DNA of 9,500 bases from Methylococcaceae bacterium NSP1-2. Lineage in GTDB: Bacteria; Pseudomonadota; Gammaproteobacteria; Methylococcales; Methylomonadaceae. The position numbers and the translations under genes were made by a program. Shown in pieces: positions 1 through 5,986 of this stretch (positions are counted from its first letter, which is position 1; every line of letters begins with the position of its first letter). The stretch is taken from contig NQJH01000108.1 of the NCBI GenBank assembly GCA_002256685.1, forward strand, positions 1-9,500, given 5' to 3'. The notes under the pieces were generated by a model. It saw nothing but the letters and a program-made list of their open reading frames with translations. It was not told the DNA's origin and did not search any database.

Positions 1-243
1 AAAGAAAAAGGCTGGGAAGGCTGTTTGAGTGTGCCAAGTATTCGCGCGTTAGTTCCCCGCTATACGGCAATAAAAATTCACTATGTAAATGAACAAGGCG
101 ATGAGCAAGTCGCAGAATTAGACGGCTTTGTGGCGCGGGTTTTTCAACATGAATTCGACCATCTACAAGGTAAAGTATTTTTAGACAGCGTCGAGAGTAA
201 TCAAGATATTTTTGCGGAAAGCGAGTATTTAAAAATTTGCTGA
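1..243 (+). CDS. def: Peptide deformylase, C-terminal part (5' end outside window)
   Basis: Peptide deformylase removes the N-formyl group from nascent proteins in the cytoplasm, using a bound metal ion (usually Fe2+). Eighty residues are visible, open from base 1 to TGA at 241-243. Both C-terminal family motifs are present. Motif 2 is EGCLSVP at visible residues 6-12, with the metal-ligand Cys8. Motif 3 is QHEFDHLQG at residues 49-57, with metal ligands His50 and His54 and catalytic Glu51. The N-terminal motif 1 (GxGxAAxQ) lies outside the window. The tail after motif 3 is ordinary in length. A TTG at 25 and later in-frame codons are internal and not real starts, because the frame continues upstream through motif 2. 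The gene converges on the FAH-family gene, with only 5 bases between the two stop codons and no terminator hairpin between them. I am sure of the family; which def paralogue it is cannot be told. Confidence 0.95.
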   Translation, partial: KEKGWEGCLSVPSIRALVPRYTAIKIHYVNEQGDEQVAELDGFVARVFQHEFDHLQGKVFLDSVESNQDIFAESEYLKIC

Positions 244-248
244 TTATT

Positions 249-1103
249 TTAAGGCTCAGCAATCACGGTATTGACTAACTCACCAATGCCTTCAATTTCA
301 ATACGCACGGTTTGCCCGACTTTTAAATAGCCACGCGGCGACATTTTTACGCCGACACCGCTGGGCGTTCCTGTGCTAATGACATCACCGACTTCTAAAG
401 TCATCGCTGCGGATAAGTAAGCCACCATTTCATAACAATTAAAAAGCATTTGTGAGGTGTTGGCATTTTGTCGTAGCTCATCATCCACCCATGTTTTTAA
501 AGTTAGATTATGCGGGTCGCTGATTTCATCGGTAGTGACTAGCCACGGACCTAATGGACCGCAGGTATCGAAGGATTTACCAATCATCATGGTCGGTGAA
601 TGGGATTGCCAATCACGCACGGTCACATCATTGGCAATCATAAAGCCTGCAATCACGTCACGCGCCTTTTCAACGGGGACATGACGACAGCGTTGCCCAA
701 TCACAAATGCCAGTTCGCCTTCATAATCCAATTTATCGGACACTTTTGGCATCTCAATTGCATCACCTGAACCGATGACACAAGTATTTTGTTTAGTAAA
801 AAAACTCGGATAATCTGGTTTAGCCTTGCCTGTTTCTGCAATATGGTCGGCATAATTTAACGCAATCGCTAAATATTTAGGCGGTCTGGGAATAGGGGAG
901 TGAAGTTTGACAGCTGCTAACGCAAGTCGGTGTTGACCGCTGTCTATTAATTGCTGCATAGCGGCTAAAGAGCCAGCACCTGCACTCAAAAATTCAATCA
1001 TTGTGCTAGGAATATCAGCACTGCCAACGCTATCAATCACCGTATCATCGACTACTGCACCGACTCGCGTTTGATTTTGATAAGTAAAGGTTACTAACTT
1101 CAT
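249..1103 (-). CDS. Fumarylacetoacetate hydrolase (FAH) family protein
   Basis: This 284-residue protein belongs to the FAH superfamily, metal-dependent enzymes that cleave or hydrate C-C bonds or decarboxylate 2-keto acids (acylpyruvate hydrolase, oxaloacetate decarboxylase and 2-hydroxyhepta-2,4-diene-1,7-dioate isomerase types). The N-terminal ~65 residues form the usual small domain. The catalytic domain starts near PRPPKYLAIALNYADH (about 73-87). The expected metal ligands are visible: the ExE pair Glu128 and Glu130 in LDYEGELAFVIG, and Asp159 in ANDVTVRDWQ. Other family motifs are GKSFDTCGPLGPW (175-187) and GDVISTGTPSGVG (239-251). The length is normal and nothing is broken. The start is an ATG with an AAGGAG Shine-Dalgarno at 1113-1118. 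It lies 22 bp after cysK on the same strand, so it is probably co-transcribed with cysK. The substrate cannot be read from sequence, since this superfamily is catalytically diverse. Family confidence is high, specific reaction unknown. Confidence 0.9.
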   Translation of the reverse strand: MKLVTFTYQNQTRVGAVVDDTVIDSVGSADIPSTMIEFLSAGAGSLAAMQQLIDSGQHRLALAAVKLHSPIPRPPKYLAIALNYADHIAETGKAKPDYPSFFTKQNTCVIGSGDAIEMPKVSDKLDYEGELAFVIGQRCRHVPVEKARDVIAGFMIANDVTVRDWQSHSPTMMIGKSFDTCGPLGPWLVTTDEISDPHNLTLKTWVDDELRQNANTSQMLFNCYEMVAYLSAAMTLEVGDVISTGTPSGVGVKMSPRGYLKVGQTVRIEIEGIGELVNTVIAEP

Positions 1104-1125
1104 TTATTACTGCTCCTTAAAGTAA

Positions 1126-2031
1126 TTATCCAGCCATACTTAAATAGCGTTCGCCGGTGTCATGTACAATCGTTACCACGACTTTACCCGCACCTAATTT
1201 TTCAGCGACACGCAACGCCGCGCAAATGCTTGCGCCCGATGAAATGCCCGCTAAAATGCCTTCTTCTACTGCCAATGAATGACGCATGGCGAAGGCTTCG
1301 CTGGTACTCACTTGTTCGATGCCGTCTAAAATATCAGTGTTAAGATTTTTGGGAATAAAACCTGCACCGATGCCTTGAATTTTATGCGGACTGTGTTTAC
1401 CGCCTGAAATGACGGGTGATTCTGCTGGCTCTACGGCAATCACTTGAAACTCAGGTTTTCTGGCTTTAATCACTTCGGCAACGCCAGTAATTGTGCCACC
1501 CGTACCAACACCACAGACAAACGCATCAATCGTGCCTTCCGTTGCTGCCCAGATTTCTTCAGCAGTGGTTTGTCGGTGTATTTCAGGATTCGCTGGATTT
1601 TCAAACTGTTTAGGCATAAACGCGCCTTCAGTGTTCGCAATCTCTAAGGCTTTATTAATTGCTCCCGTCATGCCTTCGCTACCCGCTGTTAATACGACTT
1701 CCGCGCCGTATAAAGCCAGCAATTGCCGTCTTTCTATGGACATCGTTTCAGGCATGGTTAATATGCAACGATAACCGCGTGCTGCGGCGACCAGTGCTAA
1801 GGCAATGCCGGTATTTCCTGAAGTTGCCTCAACAATTGTGCCGCCTGCGGCTAATTCGCCAGACTTTTCAGCCGCAACAATCATTGCTAAACCAATTCGG
1901 TCTTTGACTGATCCGCCCGGATTAGCCGATTCTATTTTTACATAAACATCAGCACTGCCGTTTTTAACAATACGCTGTAATTTAACCAGTTTAGTGTTAC
2001 CAATTAAATCAGCAATCGTTTGATTAATCAT
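1126..2031 (-). CDS. cysK: Cysteine synthase (O-acetylserine sulfhydrylase), CysK type
   Basis: This PLP enzyme makes cysteine from O-acetylserine and sulfide, the last step of assimilatory sulfate reduction, in the cytoplasm. At 301 residues it is slightly short of the ~310-323 usual for CysK, with all landmarks present. They are the PLP lysine Lys43 in PGGSVKDR; the substrate loop TSGNTG (70-75); the phosphate-binding GVGTGGT (174-180); and SSGAS (264-268), whose serine contacts the PLP pyridine nitrogen. The C-terminus ends in DTGERYLSMAG, close to the usual DTGERYLST. The loop length and lack of a CysM-type signature favour CysK, but CysM cannot be fully excluded. The ATG start has GGAG at 2039-2042 with 7-nt spacing. 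The gene lies 71 bp after the FadL-like gene and 22 bp before the FAH-family gene, with no terminator on either side. It is therefore read as the middle gene of a three-gene operon, possibly under CysB control through the upstream 43-bp block. Confidence 0.95.
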   Translation of the reverse strand: MINQTIADLIGNTKLVKLQRIVKNGSADVYVKIESANPGGSVKDRIGLAMIVAAEKSGELAAGGTIVEATSGNTGIALALVAAARGYRCILTMPETMSIERRQLLALYGAEVVLTAGSEGMTGAINKALEIANTEGAFMPKQFENPANPEIHRQTTAEEIWAATEGTIDAFVCGVGTGGTITGVAEVIKARKPEFQVIAVEPAESPVISGGKHSPHKIQGIGAGFIPKNLNTDILDGIEQVSTSEAFAMRHSLAVEEGILAGISSGASICAALRVAEKLGAGKVVVTIVHDTGERYLSMAG

Positions 2032-2102
2032 TGTTTTTCTCCGTATGAGGTTGTTTAAAAAAGCGGGTTGATGTTAAGCGCGGTCACCAGTAAATACAAG
2101 CA

Positions 2103-3431
2103 TTAAAACCGTCGTGACCACGCTAGTTGAAATGAGAGCTGATACATTTGTAAATCAATGGTTTGACTAGGGCTGAGCGGATTCGCGCCAGATACTGTCT
2201 TATTTGGTGAATACATAAAAGCAAAACTGAGATCATCTTTGTCGCTCAAAGTACGGCTAAATCCTGTGGTCAAATGCCACTCTTGTACGCCGGGAGCTAA
2301 CACATTGAAGAGCACTTGTGACTTAGGAATCGGTTGTTCGCCATAACTAACACCTGCCCGCCATGTCCAGTTTTTGTTTTGCTTCCATTGCGTACCTAGC
2401 TTAAATACCGTCATGTCTTTCCAGCCAAACCCCGCGCCTTGATTATTGCCTAATTGTGCGGTTTGTAGATTAGGTAACAGCGGGTTATGGACTGATTTTA
2501 TACTGCTATAGCGAATATGCTCTACATCAAAAGCGGCGGTGATGCTGTCGTTTATATCCCATGCTAAGCCTGCATTAATGCTTTCTGGAATATCAAAATC
2601 ACCCTGTTCCGCAAATAGCCCTGCATAATCGTTGAACGGTGTCATAAAAATGCGGCTTTTGTAAGACGCACCTAAATGCAGTCTTGGCAGTATTTCCACT
2701 AAGCCACCAACACGCACACCCCCACCATAGGAATAATCACGTCCTAAGTCAGAAAGATGTTGTGGATCGCTGGAAAATGCGCCGAAAGAATTGAGTCCCC
2801 GCGCTTTAAAAGATTGCACAGCAAAAATCGGCGCGATACCCACAGACACTTTATTATTGGCGAAACTGTGTGCATAACTGGGGCTAATGAACGCTTGTGC
2901 TAAATCAATGCCTGTTCTGCCTGCACAGAAAGTGCCTGACCCACCGATTGGGCAAGTTTGGCTGAAAAAGTCTGGATAATTGGTATTCATACCACCGTTA
3001 CCAAAAATCGTTAAGCCGACGGATTGATTAGCGTCTAACTTATAATTCAAGCCTATCGTTGGTATAGGGAAGTAATTACTACCGCTATCCACTGTACCAG
3101 AATTGAGTGGGAAAGCACCTTGTGCCATAGTGGGCGTACCTTGTACGCTATATTCTCGCCGTGGACTGAACAATTCTATTTCCAAATCCAGCCGATTACC
3201 AACAAATACCATCCCTGCTGGATTCACTGCTGCTGCCATTGCATCTTGAGGAAAAGCCGCACCTACTCCACCCATTGCTTTACTGCGTGCGCCATAACCG
3301 TGCGCAAAATAACCGTTAGTTGCTTGTGATACAGCGGGGAATAACAGCATCATGGCGACAACACTCGCTGATAGACTCGGTTGTCGCGTGATGATTTTAC
3401 TGCGTGACGAATTAAAATTTTTTAACCACAT
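2103..3431 (-). CDS. FadL/TodX (OMPP1) family outer-membrane transport protein
   Basis: This 442-residue protein is predicted to be a 14-stranded outer-membrane beta-barrel for diffusion of hydrophobic compounds (the family imports long-chain fatty acids, toluene and other hydrophobics). Residues 1-37 look like a Sec signal peptide: a basic n-region (KNFNSSRSKIITR), a hydrophobic stretch (SASVVAMMLLFPAV) and an AVSQA cleavage motif. The mature protein begins TNGYFAHGYGARSKAMGG, the conserved FadL N-terminus that forms the hatch, followed by a conserved NPAG at 70-73. It ends in aromatic Phe442 after alternating strand residues, as BAM-assembled barrels do. The first ATG is accepted, although Met27 or Met28 would leave too short a signal peptide. 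The ribosome site is only a weak purine run (AGAGAGA, about 3440-3446). It precedes cysK by 71 bp and is preceded by a promoter and the 43-bp shared block. That context suggests uptake of an organosulfur or hydrophobic nutrient, but the ligand is unknown. Confidence 0.9.
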   Translation of the reverse strand: MWLKNFNSSRSKIITRQPSLSASVVAMMLLFPAVSQATNGYFAHGYGARSKAMGGVGAAFPQDAMAAAVNPAGMVFVGNRLDLEIELFSPRREYSVQGTPTMAQGAFPLNSGTVDSGSNYFPIPTIGLNYKLDANQSVGLTIFGNGGMNTNYPDFFSQTCPIGGSGTFCAGRTGIDLAQAFISPSYAHSFANNKVSVGIAPIFAVQSFKARGLNSFGAFSSDPQHLSDLGRDYSYGGGVRVGGLVEILPRLHLGASYKSRIFMTPFNDYAGLFAEQGDFDIPESINAGLAWDINDSITAAFDVEHIRYSSIKSVHNPLLPNLQTAQLGNNQGAGFGWKDMTVFKLGTQWKQNKNWTWRAGVSYGEQPIPKSQVLFNVLAPGVQEWHLTTGFSRTLSDKDDLSFAFMYSPNKTVSGANPLSPSQTIDLQMYQLSFQLAWSRRF

Positions 3432-3473
3432 AAACTTGTCTCTCTACATTATTTTTTTAATAGTGAGAAACAG

Positions 3474-3502
3474 TTTAGAGTGAGTTTACTTAGTTAAGAA
3501 AA
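3474..3502 (-). promoter_or_regulatory. Putative sigma-70 promoter of the fadL-like/cysK/FAH operon
   Basis: Read on the minus strand, a -35-like TTTTCT (3497-3502) and a -10-like TCTAAA (3474-3479) are separated by exactly 17 bp. Both hexamers are weak, as expected for an activator-dependent promoter. The predicted transcript start near 3467 leaves a leader of about 35 nt before the ATG. The layout matches the stronger promoter before cysT base for base in spacing, and in both cases the shared 43-bp block overlaps the -35. This is a pattern-based prediction. Confidence 0.45.
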
Positions 3503-3541
3503 CGATATTATTCGATTAGGGTATTCAATAAATAGATATAG
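3499..3541 (-). promoter_or_regulatory. 43-bp shared upstream block, copy 1 (candidate CysB operator)
   Basis: This block aligns without gaps to 8845-8887 at 35 of 43 positions. On the plus strand it begins AAAACGAT and contains two 9-bp direct repeats, TATTCGATT (3509-3517) and TATTCAATA (3522-3530), 13 bp apart, then AATAGATATAG. It ends 67 bp upstream of the FadL-like ATG and overlaps the predicted -35, which is typical placement for a LysR-type activator. The surrounding DNA of the two sites is otherwise unrelated apart from the promoter spacing. Assignment to CysB is inference from the genes controlled (cysK here, cysTWA at the other site). Confidence 0.55.
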
Positions 3542-3560
3542 CGATTTTAAATTTGAAGCC

Positions 3561-3593
3561 AGACCGCTGAGGTTTTAAAAACCTCAACGGTCT
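3561..3593. repeat. Palindrome downstream of ald, copy 1 of a repeat family; possible terminator
   Basis: The arms AGACCGCTGAGGTTTT and its near-perfect complement (one mismatch) form a stem of about 15 bp starting 3 bases beyond the ald stop codon. On the minus strand the stem is not followed by a U run (GGCTTC follows), so it is not a textbook intrinsic terminator for ald, though it is well placed to end the transcript. Its core matches the palindrome at 4770-4801, on the other side of ald. Confidence 0.7.
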
Positions 3594-3596
3594 ATT

Positions 3597-4712
3597 TTAA
3601 CTGTTCGCCAATGCTTGCAAAGGCGCGGTGTAGGGCAAATCAAAGGCATTCGCTACTGCCGCATAAGTCACTAAACCACGATAGGTATTAAGACCTTTTT
3701 GCAATGTTTGGTTATTGCGGACTGCCTCTAAACCGTTGTCAGCTAACAGTAAGGTATACAACGCGGTTTCATTATTCAATGCGAAGGTACTGGTGCGCGG
3801 TACTGCACCGGGCATATTGGCGACACAATAATGCACAATTCCATCGATTTCATAAGTAGGGTTACTGTGCGTGGTCGGGTGTGTGGTTTCTATACAGCCG
3901 CCTTGATCGACAGCGACATCAACAATCACTGCGCCTTTGCGCATAGTCGGCAACATATCTCGCGTAATTAAACACGGAGCGCGACCACCGGTAATTAACA
4001 CAGCACCGATGACCAAATCCGCTTGAACAATTGCCTCTTCGATGGTGTATTCATTACTACTGCGCGTTTGTAATTGCCCACGGTAAATATCATCCAAGTA
4101 TTTTAAGCGTTCATGACTGACATCTAACACCGTGACTTGCGCCCCTAAACCAACGGCAATACGCGCCGCATTGGTGCCGACAATACCACCACCTAGAATA
4201 ACTACATTGGCAGGGGCAACGCCCGGAACGCCACTGATTAAAATACCGCGTCCGCCATGACTTTTTTGTAAATAGGTTGCGCCGACCTGAGTCGCCATAC
4301 GTCCTGCCACTTCGCTCATCGGTATCAGCAAAGGCAGTTGACCGGTGCTCATTTGTACGGTTTCGTAAGCAATGCCTGTGGTTCCCGTTTTCAATAACAC
4401 ATCGGTCAATGGCTTATTTGAAGCGAGATGCAGATAAGTAAATAGAATTAAATCGTCACGCAAATAACCATACTCTGAGGCAATCGGCTCTTTGACTTTA
4501 ACGACTAATTGCGCTGCCCATGCTTCTTCTGCGGATGCGACAATTTGCGCGCCCCCCGCTTGATATTCTTCATCCGAAATCGAGCTACCCAATCCCGCGC
4601 CACTTTGTACTCGAACTGTATGTCCGCGTCGAACTAAAGAACTGACCACCCCCGGTGTCATGCCAACACGATTTTCGTTATCTTTAATCTCTTTAGGTAG
4701 TCCAATTAACAT
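3597..4712 (-). CDS. ald: Alanine dehydrogenase
   Basis: This enzyme catalyses the NAD-dependent reversible oxidative deamination of L-alanine to pyruvate and ammonium in the cytoplasm. At 371 residues it has exactly the usual length for the family. The catalytic and substrate residues fall in their known positions: Arg15 (ENRVGMTP), Lys74 (VKVKEP), His95 (TYLHLA) and Asp269 (DVAVDQGG). The Rossmann NAD-binding motif GGGIVG is at 174-179, with the acidic Asp197 (VLDVS) that binds the adenosine ribose and indicates NAD rather than NADP. Ser133 is in PMSEVAGR. The ATG start has AGGTGA at 4719-4724 with 6-nt spacing. It appears monocistronic, with related palindromes on both sides and cysB and the FadL-like gene further out. 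No direct sulfur role is known. It could supply or drain the pyruvate/alanine pool, including alanine released by cysteine desulfurase, but that link is speculative. A 10-bp palindrome TTACGCGTAA (4748-4757) in its leader region is a possible but unproven operator. Confidence 0.96.
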   Translation of the reverse strand: MLIGLPKEIKDNENRVGMTPGVVSSLVRRGHTVRVQSGAGLGSSISDEEYQAGGAQIVASAEEAWAAQLVVKVKEPIASEYGYLRDDLILFTYLHLASNKPLTDVLLKTGTTGIAYETVQMSTGQLPLLIPMSEVAGRMATQVGATYLQKSHGGRGILISGVPGVAPANVVILGGGIVGTNAARIAVGLGAQVTVLDVSHERLKYLDDIYRGQLQTRSSNEYTIEEAIVQADLVIGAVLITGGRAPCLITRDMLPTMRKGAVIVDVAVDQGGCIETTHPTTHSNPTYEIDGIVHYCVANMPGAVPRTSTFALNNETALYTLLLADNGLEAVRNNQTLQKGLNTYRGLVTYAAVANAFDLPYTAPLQALANS

Positions 4713-4769
4713 AGTTTTTCACCTGATTTTTTAATTAGAAGTCGATGTTACGCGTAATAGTCTTAGCTC

Positions 4770-4801
4770 AAACCGCCGAGGTCTTAAAACCTCGGCGGTT
4801 T
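4770..4801. repeat. Palindrome between cysB and ald, copy 2 of the repeat family; possible cysB terminator
   Basis: Perfect 13-bp arms AAACCGCCGAGGT (4770-4782) and ACCTCGGCGGTTT (4789-4801) enclose a 6-nt loop. It lies 38 nt beyond the cysB stop. The minus-strand stem ends in TTT and then GAGCTAAG, so the U tract is short. It may act as a terminator for cysB in addition to being a dispersed repeat. The core (ACCGCYGAGGT ... ACCTCRRCGGT) matches 3561-3593. Confidence 0.7.
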
Positions 4802-4839
4802 ATTTAATGATGCGCAACATCAGTTGTTAAATTGTACCG

Positions 4840-5736
4840 CTAAACAAATTCCTTAGCCGCAATCAATAATTCCTCAATGAAATGCTGGCTGAATAAGGGT
4901 AGGTAATTGTGTTTTAAATAGGCTATTTTGGTGCAAGAGCTGGGTATAAGATGTGCTAAGTTGTGAACGACTAAATCTTGATCTATTAGCGCATCATAAG
5001 CGATGTCTGCAATCAAGCCTACACCTAAGCCTAAGCGAACATAGGTTTTTATTACATCAGAATCGGCTGCCGCCAGCACAATATCCAACTCTAAGCCTTT
5101 GGCTGTAAAGGCTTTATCAATGGTTGATCGTCCTGTAAAACCAAAGTTATAAGTGAGAATAGGATAAGACGCTAAACGTTCCAGTGTGATGTCGCCGTCA
5201 TTTAAAGGATGATTGTGTGGCACAACCACCGCGTGATGCCAGTCGTAACATTTTTCCAGCACTAAGTCGGTCTCTTGATCCACTCTTTCCGTACAAATAG
5301 CAATATCAGCTTTGCGGGTATGCAGTTGGTCGATGAGTTGCTCAGGCGAAGCTTGCACCATATAGATACTGACATTGGGATATTTTTTACGAAACCGTTG
5401 TATGGCCATCGGCAAAAAATATTTCGCTTGCGTGTGAGTCGTGGCAATGTGCAATGTACCTTGATTGCTATCAAGAAAATCTGCTGCAATGGTTGTGATG
5501 TTGTTTTTGGCTTGATTGATAACGGCGACTTCGTCCATGATGCGTGTGCCTAATGCAGTCATGCCAGACAATTTTTTGCCTTGGCGTTCAAACAAGGGCG
5601 AGCCTAATTCTTCTTCAAACAGTTGTAACTGGCGACTGACTGCCGATTGCACAACGTGCATTTTTGTGGCAGCCTTTGACAGGTTTAACTCAGTTTCTTG
5701 TAATACGCGGAGTAGTTCTATTTGGCTTAAGTTCAT
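4840..5736 (-). CDS. cysB: CysB-family LysR-type regulator of sulfur assimilation
   Basis: CysB is a tetrameric LysR-type activator of the sulfate uptake, sulfate reduction and cysteine genes. It responds to N-acetylserine or O-acetylserine and is antagonised by sulfide or thiosulfate. From the ATG at 5736 the protein has 298 residues (enteric CysB: 324; the difference is at the C-terminus). The winged-helix DNA-binding domain covers about 1-60 (NLSKAATKMHVVQSAVSRQLQLFEEELG). The effector domain carries the CysB signature IATTHTQAKYFLP, with Thr100, Thr102 and Gln103 at the same positions as the anion-binding residues I recall for enteric CysB. Thr149 and NFGFTGRS (197-204) complete the site. 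SDVIKTYVRLGLGVG (226-240) is also typical. A longer frame from 5805 exists, but its first 23 residues are largely encoded by a MITE-like repeat and destroy co-linearity, so I reject it. No strong Shine-Dalgarno precedes 5736. CysB and its paralogue Cbl are hard to separate; with no second copy here, CysB is preferred. Confidence 0.9.
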   Translation of the reverse strand: MNLSQIELLRVLQETELNLSKAATKMHVVQSAVSRQLQLFEEELGSPLFERQGKKLSGMTALGTRIMDEVAVINQAKNNITTIAADFLDSNQGTLHIATTHTQAKYFLPMAIQRFRKKYPNVSIYMVQASPEQLIDQLHTRKADIAICTERVDQETDLVLEKCYDWHHAVVVPHNHPLNDGDITLERLASYPILTYNFGFTGRSTIDKAFTAKGLELDIVLAAADSDVIKTYVRLGLGVGLIADIAYDALIDQDLVVHNLAHLIPSSCTKIAYLKHNYLPLFSQHFIEELLIAAKEFV

Positions 5737-5762
5737 GATGATTAATACAGGTTTTTTCGTTG

Positions 5763-5902
5763 CCCCGCGCCGCGTCACTGCCATTAAGTTAAGAATAAAA
5801 AACATGCTGGAGTAACACGCTTTAGCTATTTTTACGGCAATAGCTAAAGTTATTAGACTCCTGTTGTTGTTTAACTTAATTTAGTGCCGCACCGCGTGGG
5901 AA
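5763..5902 (-). mobile_element. MITE-like inverted-repeat element, copy A
   Basis: About 140 bp with imperfect inverted ends: CCCCGCGCCGCGTCACTGCC then ATTAAGTTAAG on the left, and the complement (TTAACTTAAT ... GCACCGCGTGGG) on the right. Inside, 5820-5849 forms a perfect 11-bp stem CTTTAGCTATT/AATAGCTAAAG. The interior 5826-5868 matches 8938-8980 of copy B in reverse complement at 40 of 43 bases. Relative to copy B it has about 23 extra bases that complete the internal stem, so A looks closer to the intact form. It has no coding capacity. No clear target duplication was found. It ends about 26 bp upstream of the cysB start. Confidence 0.7.
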
Positions 5903-5915
5903 TACAGTTTCAACA

Positions 5916-5942
5916 CGCTGCGTTGAGTAATAGACCGCAGCG
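5916..5942. repeat. Small inverted repeat between cysA terminator and MITE copy A
   Basis: Perfect 7-bp arms CGCTGCG and CGCAGCG are separated by 13 bases. It is modest in length and could arise by chance, but it lies in a 250-bp intergenic stretch otherwise made of repeat material, so it may be a remnant of another element. Confidence 0.35.
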
Positions 5943-5949
5943 CAGGGGG

Positions 5950-5975
5950 TATAAAATCCCACGCAACGCGTGGGA
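5950..5975 (-). terminator. Intrinsic terminator of the cysTWA operon
   Basis: On the minus strand, 11 nt after the cysA stop, an 8-bp GC-rich perfect stem (TCCCACGC/GCGTGGGA, 5957-5975, loop of 3) is followed at once by TTTTAT. This is a standard rho-independent terminator. It separates cysTWA from cysB, which is therefore probably transcribed on its own or by read-through. The outer 15 bases (5968-5982) are identical to the edge of MITE copy B at 9014-9028, so the terminator may derive from repeat DNA. Confidence 0.75.
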
Positions 5976-5986
5976 ACTAGGTAACA

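Noticed and set aside
457..684. Small plus-strand frames inside the FAH and cysK genes
   Set aside because: They lie opposite conserved enzyme motifs, lack ribosome sites and have no family resemblance.
2079..2122. Inverted repeat CGCGGTCAC/GTGACCACG spanning the fadL-like stop codon
   Set aside because: It has one mismatch and a 26-nt loop, and one arm lies in coding sequence. It is too weak to call a terminator or operator.
3561..3593. Textbook intrinsic terminator for ald
   Set aside because: The stem is strong but no U run follows on the minus strand, so it is listed as a repeat with possible terminator function.
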